From Alphaproteobacteria bacterium (GTDB lineage: Bacteria; Pseudomonadota; Alphaproteobacteria; Sphingomonadales; SMXR01), in NCBI GenBank assembly GCA_004356215.1, contig SMXR01000014.1:1-8875 (forward strand): a stretch of 8,875 nt of DNA, given 5' to 3'. The position numbers and the translations under genes are program-made. The notes under the pieces were generated by a model that searched no databases, was not told where the DNA came from, and saw nothing but the letters and a program-made list of their open reading frames with translations. Below, piece after piece: positions 1 to 4,840 of this stretch. How positions within the stretch are numbered: position 1 is the stretch's first letter; each line of letters starts with the position of its first letter.

Positions 1-1
1 C

Positions 2-448
2 CTTATCCTGGGGATGGCCGCCCTTGACCAGACAACACTGGCAGAGCCTTTGGGTGTGCTTTCCGATTTTTCCCGTACCGGTATCCCAGACCAACACGCT
101 CTTGAGGTTGCGTTCAAAAGCGCACTTTTACAGGCATTGCGTGAAGAGGGGTTGACGGAAGCTTCGGGGTGGTGGGCTCGTACCTGGGCGCGCATTAAGG
201 GTTTGGTCGTGATTCGCCGCACTGATCTTGCTGACGGGTCAACCCTGGAGGGGGCGATCCTGAAGATGGAAACCGCTTTAGGCTCGGGTGATATTCATGC
301 TGCCCTTGATGTTTTAGACACATTAAGTGCCGTCAATGTCGCCGCCTTTGAAAGTTGGGCCAGGCTCGCCCGCAGTCGGGTTCAGGCCCTGGAGGCTTTT
401 GAAAAACTGATCAATTTTATTCCGCAGCAACAAAGCGAGGCCAACTAA
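2..448 (+). CDS. C-terminal end of a mitofilin-like inner-membrane protein (5' truncated by window edge)
   Basis: The reading frame is open from the first bases (residues L-I-L-G precede the first ATG at 14), so that ATG is probably internal and the gene starts outside the window. The visible 148 or so residues are helical and alanine/leucine rich. They include a Trp-rich stretch (ASGWWARTWARIKGLVVIRR) and alternating short helices such as ALDVLDTLSAVNVAAFESWA. This is the look of the C-terminal domain of alphaproteobacterial mitofilin (COG4223-type) proteins, which are anchored in the inner membrane by an N-terminal helix and lie between hemD and hemY. No membrane segment is visible because that part is missing. 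The stop codon lies 3 bases before hemY, which implies one transcript. The family call rests on the tail sequence and on the hemY neighbour; taken alone the tail would be a weak match. Confidence 0.7.
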   Translation, partial: LILGMAALDQTTLAEPLGVLSDFSRTGIPDQHALEVAFKSALLQALREEGLTEASGWWARTWARIKGLVVIRRTDLADGSTLEGAILKMETALGSGDIHAALDVLDTLSAVNVAAFESWARLARSRVQALEAFEKLINFIPQQQSEAN

Positions 449-451
449 ACT

Positions 452-1855
452 ATGTTCCGGCTTTTTATATATATGGTTATTGTTCTGGGAGTGGCCTGGT
501 TCCTGTCGCAATGGGCAGGCAATCCTGGAACCGTTACCATTTCCTGGCAAAACCTTGAAATCAATACATCGTTTGCTGTTTTGGTCTTTGCCGTTGCCGG
601 GGTTTTAACCCTCGGGCTGCTTTTGCAAAAATTGTATGTCTGGGCCAAACGCGAATTTCCAGTCATTGGCGAAAACCAGAATATAAAACGTCAGGAACGC
701 GGCCTGAACACCTTGAACAAGGCTGTTGTTGCACTGGCGGCGGGTGATGGTGTCAATGCTAGGAAATTGGCGAACCAAGCTGCCAAGCTACTTCCACCAC
801 AGCCAATGATGCACGTCGTTGCCGCCCAGGCGGCCAAGCTTACCGGAGATACCGAAGCCGCCAGGAAAGAATTTGAAGGTCTGCTTCAGGACCCCGATGC
901 GGCTTTCCTTGGGGTCAGGGGCTTATTGGTCGGGGCGGTGGCCGATGGAAAGGTGCGCGAGGCTCGCCGGCTGGCTGAAAAAGCCAAGGAAATTAACCCG
1001 AAAAGCGCCTGGGCCATCAAAACATTGTTTGACCTGCAAATAAAAGCGACCGATTGGAATAGCGCCATGGAAACGCTTGAGGCTGGAAAACACAGCAAGG
1101 TTTTCACAAAAGACGAAGTGAAAAGTCTGTTTTCTACGCTTTATTATTGCCAGGCCAAGGAAGCAGAGCTGGCCAATGAACACGAAGCCGCAGAAAAGCT
1201 GGTGCAAAAGGCGCTCAAGTCGCGCAAGGATTTTCTACCCCTGGTTTTGATGGCCTCAAGGCTTGAGTCTGGCAAGGGCAACAAAACCCGGGCGCTGAAA
1301 ATTCTCGAGACCGCCTGGGCGATAATTCCCCACCCGGAGATTGCTGAGCGATACGCCAAGGCTGAGCCCATGGAAACCGAGACCGTGCGCTATGGCCGCC
1401 TGCAAAAGTTGACCAAAAAGAATCCAGGCCATACCGAAAGCCTTTTGATATTGGCGGCACAGGCAATAAAGGCAAAAAAGTATATTGAAGCCGGGAAGCA
1501 TCTTGACGCTGCCATGGAACAAACCTCCCGGGTGAAAGTATTCCAGCTGAGGGCAGATTTGGAAAAAGCCCGTGGCGCCACCTCTGACATTATTTCCAAG
1601 TGGCAGCAAAAGGCAAAAGAAGGCACGGCTGAGCCTTTGTGGAAATGTTCCAATTGTGCGGCGGAGGCGGGGCAATGGGCCTTGCTTTGCACAACGTGCA
1701 GGATGTTCAATACCCTTGAGTGGCTTGAGGGGGAAAACATTGAACCTGCACTCAGGGAAGAAGAGACGCAGGACTATCTGGTTATGTTGCCGGACCCCTT
1801 AAAGGAAAAATCCGCCTACAGTAAAAAGCCGGAATCAAAATCCGCCAAAAAATAA
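452..1855 (+). CDS. hemY: HemY-like membrane protein with TPR domain and C-terminal zinc-ribbon-like motif
   Basis: HemY of this type is an inner-membrane protein of unknown biochemical role encoded beside heme-biosynthesis genes; it is not protoporphyrinogen oxidase. Residues 1-22 form a first membrane helix (FRLFIYMVIVLGVAWFLSQW) and residues about 42-64 a second, as in the HemY N-terminal domain. The remainder is alpha-helical with tetratricopeptide character from about residue 80 to 380 (for example A-A-K-L-T-G-D-T-E-A-A and A-K-K-Y-I-E-A-G-K-H-L). Near the end two Cys pairs, C399/C402 and C413/C416, sit in a W-K-C-x-x-C ... C-x-x-C-x-x-F-N-T-L-E-W pattern, like a small rubredoxin-type metal knuckle. 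The tail is Lys/Ser rich. The ATG at 452 follows the upstream stop by 3 bases; a purine-rich GCGAGG just upstream may be the ribosome site. The length of 467 residues suits the family. Confidence 0.87.
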   Translation: MFRLFIYMVIVLGVAWFLSQWAGNPGTVTISWQNLEINTSFAVLVFAVAGVLTLGLLLQKLYVWAKREFPVIGENQNIKRQERGLNTLNKAVVALAAGDGVNARKLANQAAKLLPPQPMMHVVAAQAAKLTGDTEAARKEFEGLLQDPDAAFLGVRGLLVGAVADGKVREARRLAEKAKEINPKSAWAIKTLFDLQIKATDWNSAMETLEAGKHSKVFTKDEVKSLFSTLYYCQAKEAELANEHEAAEKLVQKALKSRKDFLPLVLMASRLESGKGNKTRALKILETAWAIIPHPEIAERYAKAEPMETETVRYGRLQKLTKKNPGHTESLLILAAQAIKAKKYIEAGKHLDAAMEQTSRVKVFQLRADLEKARGATSDIISKWQQKAKEGTAEPLWKCSNCAAEAGQWALLCTTCRMFNTLEWLEGENIEPALREEETQDYLVMLPDPLKEKSAYSKKPESKSAKK

Positions 1856-1877
1856 ACCTTTGTTTTAATTTAACGGA

Positions 1878-1905
1878 TTTCCGGAAAAACCAGGTTGGAA
1901 ATAAT
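1878..1905 (+). promoter_or_regulatory. Possible promoter of the tRNA-Thr gene
   Basis: AATAAT at 1900-1905 matches five of six bases of a sigma70 -10 box. About 16 bases upstream, TTTCCG (1878-1883) is only a poor -35 match. A GC-rich run of GCGCCCCCC follows the -10 box, which resembles the discriminators of stable-RNA promoters, and the tRNA begins 25 bases after the -10 box. The perfect palindrome TTTCCGGAAA at 1878-1887 overlaps the -35 position. The call is by position and weak consensus only. Confidence 0.3.
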
Positions 1906-1930
1906 GCGCCCCCCGAACAACCAACATACT

Positions 1931-2006
1931 GCCGCCTTAGCTCAGCTGGTAGAGCATCGCATTCGTAATGCGGGGGTCGGGGGTTCGAATCCCTCCTGCG
2001 GCACCA
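1931..2006 (+). tRNA. tRNA-Thr (anticodon CGT), CCA encoded, acceptor stem imperfect
   Basis: All arms fold in standard register. The D stem is GCTC/GAGC with loop AGCTGGTA. The anticodon stem is TCGCA/TGCGG with loop TTCGTAA, which gives anticodon CGT (decodes ACG, Thr). The variable loop is GGGTC, and the T stem GGGGG/CCCTC (one G-U pair) closes loop TTCGAAT. The 3' end is A73 followed by encoded CCA. Threonyl identity features G1-C72, C2-G71, G35 and U36 are present. The oddity is the acceptor stem: GCCGCCT against CTGCGGC pairs at five positions but leaves C6/U67 and U7/C66 unpaired, next to the T stem. Its first 39 bases recur exactly at 4013-4051. The gene may be functional, chimeric or a decaying copy. 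Confidence 0.85.
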
Positions 2007-2032
2007 GCCTGCGCTCTTCGAGCTACGCCTGG
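2004..2032 (+). repeat. Imperfect palindrome abutting the tRNA 3' end (REP-like)
   Basis: CCAG (2004-2007) pairs with CTGG (2029-2032), GCG (2011-2013) with CGC (2026-2028), and CTC (2014-2016) with GAG (2020-2022) around a TTC loop. The asymmetric bulges are CCT and CTA. The first three bases are the CCA end of the tRNA. There is no T tract, so it is not a normal terminator. Its bulged-palindrome form resembles dispersed intergenic palindromic elements, but this window has only one copy, so the repeat status is inferred. Confidence 0.35.
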
Positions 2033-2059
2033 CAAGCCATTAATGCCCAACCGCTTCTC

Positions 2060-2088
2060 TTGACCGCATATTCCCTTTTGATTACTGT
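2060..2088 (+). promoter_or_regulatory. Possible sulfatase promoter
   Basis: TTGACC at 2060-2065 matches five of six bases of the -35 consensus. It is 17 bases from TACTGT at 2083-2088, a weak -10 match. Transcription would start near 2095, so the hairpin at 2099-2125 would form almost at the 5' end of the sulfatase mRNA. Cotranscription from the tRNA promoter is an alternative. Confidence 0.33.
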
Positions 2089-2098
2089 TTATTGGCAA

Positions 2099-2125
2099 GA
2101 GTGTCAGGCCGCATGCCTGATACTC
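2099..2125 (+). promoter_or_regulatory. Strong hairpin / inverted repeat in the sulfatase leader
   Basis: An 11-base arm at 2099-2109 (GAGTGTCAGGC) pairs with 2115-2125 (GCCTGATACTC), with one G-U wobble and a 5-base loop CGCAT. It lies 30 bases before the sulfatase ATG and has no T tract, so it is probably not a terminator. It could be a protein operator, an mRNA-stabilising or attenuating stem, or a mobile-element remnant. The GCATGC core at 2111-2116 is itself palindromic. Confidence 0.5.
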
Positions 2126-2155
2126 ATCTCGGAAAGCCAAAACGCGGGGGCAATT

Positions 2156-3577
2156 ATGAAAATGTACAATCGAATGGCCATAATTCCTATGGTGCTGTTA
2201 GCCCTGATTGTTTCAGCTCCTCTGGCCCTGGCCTCACCTGAGGATGAGGACAAGCCCAACATTGTCTTGGTACTGATGGATAACTTTGGTTATGGCGAGG
2301 TTGGCGTTTATGGTGGCGGGGTTTTGCGCGGGGCTGCAACCCCCAATATTGACAGCATTGCTGCAGAAGGTTTCCAGCTAACAAATTTCAATGTCGAAGC
2401 AGAATGCACACCATCGCGCTCAGCGTTGATGACCGGTCGTTATGGGATTAGAACCAGGCAACGGCCAGACGGCCCACCTCGAGGTGTGTGGTACGGGATA
2501 ACCAAGTGGGAGATTACATTGGCCGAGATGCTGTCAGATGAAGGTTACGCGACAGGCATCTTCGGAAAATGGCATTTGGGAGACACAGAGGGCCGTTACC
2601 CCACAGACCAGGGCTTTGAGGAATGGATTGGAATCCCCAGATCATCAGACCGAGCCTTCTGGCCGGATAGCAATAGTTTTGCGCATGGTACCCACCCAAG
2701 TGCCGTGTTTACCCACGTCTTGACGGCAAAGGAAGGTGAGGAACCCGTGGAGCTGGAAGTGTACGACCGCGACAAGCGCAGAACGATTGATCGCGAAATT
2801 ACTGACCAGGCGATTGATTTCATTACACGCAAAGCAGGTGCCGATCAGCCATTTTTTGTCTACATCCCCTATACGCAAACCCATGAACCGGTTGACCCGC
2901 ATCCTGACTACGACGGCTTTACTGGAAACGGAAGCTTTGCTGACGTTTTGGCCCAGACGGATGCTTATGTGGGTGAACTACTGGAAACGATCGACAGTCT
3001 AGGGTTAAAAGAGAACACCATATTTATATTTACCTCGGACAACGGGCGCGAAGGCGTGCCGAGATCGTTTGGATTTACCGGCCCCTGGAGAGGGAGCATG
3101 TTTTCACCCTATGAAGGTTCCCTACGCGTCCCTTTTCTGATCCGCTGGCCCGGGCATATCCCGGCAAACCAAGTATCAAACGATATTGTCCATCAAGTAG
3201 ATCTGTTTCCCACATTGGCTAATATTGTAGGAGCCGATCTCCCTGAAGATAGAATAATGGATGGTGTTGACCAGTCTGATTTCCTCATGGGAAGATCGGA
3301 GAAATCCGCTCGCGATTCAATCGTCATTTACATCGGCAACGAGCTATTTGGTGTGAAATGGCGCAATTGGAAATTGCTTCTTAAGGAAATTGATGAAAAT
3401 AGCTATGCGATCCAAAATATGGCCTATCCATCAATTTACAATCTGCTGGTGGACCCAAAAGAAGAGGTACCCGAGCTTAACTATCTCAACGACACTTGGG
3501 TAGATTTTCCCTTGTACCAGGTTATAGAAGACTTTGAAGCATCGCTTGCAGAAGACCCTGGCGCTCCAGACCCCTAA
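2156..3577 (+). CDS. Secreted Cys-type arylsulfatase (sulfatase family, formylglycine dependent)
   Basis: The enzyme is predicted to hydrolyse sulfate esters in the periplasm or outside the cell. The in-frame reading extends up to 1895 but runs through the tRNA gene. I chose the ATG at 2156 because it gives a signal peptide: MK..R, a hydrophobic core at residues 8-23, and a cleavage site after A24-L25-A26. A G-rich stretch at 2145-2150 may be the ribosome site. The motif C84-T-P-S-R-S-A-L-M-T-G-R holds the Cys that is converted to formylglycine in this family. D42-N43 (in MDNFGYGE) and D295-N296 (in FTSDNG) are likely calcium ligands, and K138/H140 (FGKWHLGD) contribute to the active site. 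Most sulfatases have Asp-Asp where this has D42-N43, but the DN-F/L-GYGE form is common in a bacterial arylsulfatase subgroup. The 473-residue length is normal and the gene appears intact. The natural substrate cannot be read from sequence. No maturase (FGE) or transporter is nearby, and the gene is flanked by the tRNA and a copy of its 5' half, which suggests acquisition by transfer. Confidence 0.9.
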   Translation: MKMYNRMAIIPMVLLALIVSAPLALASPEDEDKPNIVLVLMDNFGYGEVGVYGGGVLRGAATPNIDSIAAEGFQLTNFNVEAECTPSRSALMTGRYGIRTRQRPDGPPRGVWYGITKWEITLAEMLSDEGYATGIFGKWHLGDTEGRYPTDQGFEEWIGIPRSSDRAFWPDSNSFAHGTHPSAVFTHVLTAKEGEEPVELEVYDRDKRRTIDREITDQAIDFITRKAGADQPFFVYIPYTQTHEPVDPHPDYDGFTGNGSFADVLAQTDAYVGELLETIDSLGLKENTIFIFTSDNGREGVPRSFGFTGPWRGSMFSPYEGSLRVPFLIRWPGHIPANQVSNDIVHQVDLFPTLANIVGADLPEDRIMDGVDQSDFLMGRSEKSARDSIVIYIGNELFGVKWRNWKLLLKEIDENSYAIQNMAYPSIYNLLVDPKEEVPELNYLNDTWVDFPLYQVIEDFEASLAEDPGAPDP

Positions 3578-3688
3578 AACCACTGACCTCCGCAAATGGC
3601 TTAAAGTGGGCGTTGGCATCGTGGTGTAATTTGGTCCGGAGCCAGATCCAAAGTCCTAATACCAATTCCTTCGCTAACAATTATTTCC

Positions 3689-3707
3689 GGGTAACATATG
3701 GGTAACA
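3689..3707 (+). repeat. Two direct repeats GGGTAACA spaced 11 bases apart
   Basis: GGGTAACA occurs at 3689-3696 and again at 3700-3707, that is, one helical turn apart and on the same face of the DNA. Closely spaced direct repeats of this kind often serve as binding sites for a dimeric regulator, or as arm-type sites for a tyrosine recombinase next to an attachment site. The second reading fits the tRNA fragments just downstream, but no protein is known here. Confidence 0.45.
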
Positions 3708-3722
3708 AATTTTCAGAGTTTC

Positions 3723-3743
3723 GGTGTTGTAGCATGCAACATC
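3723..3743 (+). other. Hairpin downstream of the sulfatase
   Basis: Bases 3723-3731 pair with 3735-3743 around a GCA loop: nine pairs, two of them G-U. The following sequence is A/T rich (from about 3751) but not a T run, so it is at most a weak terminator or mRNA 3' end stabiliser. It lies about 145 bases after the sulfatase stop. Confidence 0.3.
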
Positions 3744-3822
3744 CTGGGGCAATATTTTATTAAAAGCCAAGGATTTCAGAGGGCTGAGGTTACTGCATGC
3801 TGCTCCATACAGTAACATGTTT

Positions 3823-3861
3823 CACCCTTGGTAAGGGGGAGGTCGGTGGTTAAATTCAACC
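3823..3861 (+). pseudogene. Decayed 3' half of a tRNA-Thr (anticodon GGT)
   Basis: The segment reads as an anticodon arm followed by a T arm in correct tRNA spacing. CACCC (3823-3827) and loop TTGGTAA (3828-3834, anticodon GGT at 3830-3832) are followed by GGGGG (3835-3839). Next come a five-base variable loop AGGTC, then GGTGG, loop TTAAATT and CAACC (3857-3861). The run from CCTTGGTAAGG to GGTCGGTGGTT closely resembles tRNA-Thr(GGU) genes. Defects show decay: an A/G mismatch in the anticodon stem, a G/A mismatch in the T stem, A in place of C56, and no matching acceptor or CCA end. No recognisable D arm precedes it, although a GCTGCT at 3799-3804 could be a trace of a 5' end. It is not a working tRNA. 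Confidence 0.55.
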
Positions 3862-3873
3862 CCTCTCCTTTTT
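3836..3873 (+). terminator. Possible rho-independent terminator overlapping the tRNA fragment
   Basis: GGGGAGG (3836-3842) pairs with CCTCTCC (3862-3868), including one G-U pair, and is followed at once by TTTTT (3869-3873). The loop can partly extend the stem through GGT/ACC (3845-3847 and 3859-3861). It lies about 260 bases after the sulfatase stop and could end that transcript. It may be a by-product of the tRNA-derived T arm that gained a T run. Confidence 0.4.
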
Positions 3874-3964
3874 GAAATTATTTTCATGCGGTGCAAGGGA
3901 CCTTTTTAATTATTTATTAGGAGGCTTGAACGGTTAAAGATAAATTCGAACAATAGATTAGTTC

Positions 3965-3994
3965 TTGTTGAATGTACTGTAATAACTCTATAAA
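3965..3994 (+). promoter_or_regulatory. Promoter-like sequence ahead of the duplicated tRNA 5' half
   Basis: TATAAA at 3989-3994 matches five of six -10 bases. TTGTTG at 3965-3970, 18 bases upstream, shares TTG with the -35 box. Initiation would fall near 4001, about 12 bases before the first tRNA base, which is normal spacing for a tRNA promoter. It may be the leftover promoter of a tRNA gene that lost its 3' half. Confidence 0.35.
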
Positions 3995-4012
3995 AACCTC
4001 AAACGTCTAAAT

Positions 4013-4051
4013 GCCGCCTTAGCTCAGCTGGTAGAGCATCGCATTCGTAAT
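4013..4051 (+). pseudogene. Exact 39-base duplicate of the 5' half of tRNA-Thr(CGT)
   Basis: The 39 bases are identical to 1931-1969. They begin exactly at tRNA base 1 and end just after the anticodon loop (base 39), after which the sequence diverges at once into AT-rich DNA. Flanking bases upstream also differ. The fragment holds the 5' acceptor strand, the complete D arm, the anticodon CGT and the 5' strand of the anticodon stem, but no T arm or 3' acceptor strand, so it cannot fold as a tRNA alone. Perfect identity implies a recent event or ongoing gene conversion. Confidence 0.9.
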
Positions 4052-4083
4052 TAAAGGGTTTGTTAGATTTTCCCTAATTATAA

Positions 4084-4130
4084 AAAGCCTAAAAGTTTTC
4101 CTTAAGAAAGCCTAATAACCGTTTAATAAC
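4084..4130 (+). repeat. Short direct repeats in AT-rich DNA (AAAGCCTAA x2, TAATAAC x2)
   Basis: AAAGCCTAA occurs at 4084-4092 and 4107-4115. TAATAAC occurs at 4113-4119 and 4124-4130, 11 bases apart. They follow the truncated tRNA. Such pairs may bind a regulator or recombination protein, but in AT-rich DNA short repeats also arise by chance. Confidence 0.3.
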
Positions 4131-4187
4131 TTTTTTACGGGAAAAGAAGTCGCAAGCACTTATAATCCCTCGAACAACTATGTTTGT

Positions 4188-4203
4188 CCTGGCTCTTGCC
4201 GGG
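4188..4203 (-). terminator. GC-rich hairpin after the MOSC gene (weak terminator candidate)
   Basis: Read on the minus strand, CCCGGC and GCCAGG form a six-pair stem with one G-U around an AAGA loop, starting about 25 bases after the MOSC stop codon. No T run follows, so if it ends the operon it probably does so with Rho or acts as a 3' end barrier. Confidence 0.28.
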
Positions 4204-4227
4204 GGAGAACACCACTTATTTACAGAT

Positions 4228-4827
4228 TTAAGTTGAGTTTTCGGTTTTGGATAACCTGGTTATCCATTTTGGCGGGGAATACAGCTTAATCGTCACGTCA
4301 TCACCGGCGTTAATGATACCAGCAACTTCAACGACGCCCACCACGCCGCGGCAGTATTTCGCAGCTTTGGAAAAAACTGTGTCCCGGACAGGCTGTCCCG
4401 AACTAGTGGTATGGATTTTGCTGAGTTTTTTGCCCATTTCCAGGCATGGAGTGTTGTATTCCGACACCTCAAGCTCCGCGCCGGACGGAAATGTGAGGGT
4501 CGTCCCCTTGGGCAACCGGGACAAGTGAGGCACCCCAGCGAGACAGATATTAGCCCCAAGACTTGCCGCCGTTAAGGGTTCTTTCAAATCCATTTTCTGT
4601 TGAATTTCTGCAAGTTCCTCTACGGACACGGCGGACCATTGCCTCTCATTGCGCCGTTTTGTGCCCTCAGCCTGTTTATCCCCCACCCAGGTTTGGCGGG
4701 AATAGGATCTGTGGCGGTCACCTATAAAACCGTCCAACTCCGCCTGAAGAAATGCGCATGGTTCTTTTCCCAAATCGTCTTGAGAGCCCAAATTTAACGA
4801 TAGAACTTTTGCTAAAATTTTTTCCAT
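4228..4827 (-). CDS. MOSC-domain protein
   Basis: MOSC domains bind or transfer sulfur or act with molybdenum cofactor, using a conserved Cys. The motifs in order are GDRH at residues 36-39, RNERQWSAVSVEEL at 59-72, LGANICLAGVPHLSRLPKGT at 90-109, SEYNTPC with the conserved Cys128 at 122-128, and a closing RGVVGVVEVAGIINAGDDV at 160-178. These match MOSC family landmarks across the whole length. The frame stays open to an ATG at 4947, but that would overlap the GcvT-like gene by over 100 bases and add a basic leader without domain features. I chose the ATG at 4827, which leaves a 13-base gap after the upstream stop and has AAAGAG as a modest ribosome site. The protein is 199 residues, a single-domain size, with no ferredoxin domain or signal peptide. 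It is the last gene of the minus-strand operon. Its partner or substrate is unknown. Confidence 0.85.
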   Translation of the reverse strand: MEKILAKVLSLNLGSQDDLGKEPCAFLQAELDGFIGDRHRSYSRQTWVGDKQAEGTKRRNERQWSAVSVEELAEIQQKMDLKEPLTAASLGANICLAGVPHLSRLPKGTTLTFPSGAELEVSEYNTPCLEMGKKLSKIHTTSSGQPVRDTVFSKAAKYCRGVVGVVEVAGIINAGDDVTIKLYSPPKWITRLSKTENST

Positions 4828-4840
4828 GCTTGCTCTTTCA

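Larger units (their letters stand above)
3578..4227. other. Gene-free interval with tRNA fragments and short repeats (probable integration scar)
   Basis: No credible protein gene is found on either strand across 650 bases. The interval is bounded by the ends of two convergent transcription units: the sulfatase on plus and the MOSC gene on minus. It becomes AT-rich after about 3890. Besides the entries listed separately, it holds a perfect 7-base inverted repeat GTTACTG/CAGTAAC (3789-3795 and 3810-3816). The combination of paired short repeats and two different partial tRNA-Thr sequences is the kind of debris left by tRNA-targeted integrative elements; no integrase gene remains in the window. 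Confidence 0.6.

Noticed and set aside
14..16. ATG at 14 as the true start of the mitofilin-like gene
   Set aside because: The frame is open to the window edge and the protein fits only the C-terminal part of its family.
1895..2155. Extended N-terminus for the sulfatase starting at 1895
   Set aside because: The extension would translate straight through the tRNA gene and would bury the clear signal peptide that starts at 2156.
2111..3801. GCATGC palindromes at 2111, 3732 and 3795 as a shared operator
   Set aside because: Six-base palindromes are too short, and the surrounding sequences do not match one another.
3578..4227. CRISPR array or small protein genes in the gene-free interval
   Set aside because: The repeats are only pairs of 7-9 bases without regular spacers, and the start codons examined lead to very short frames.
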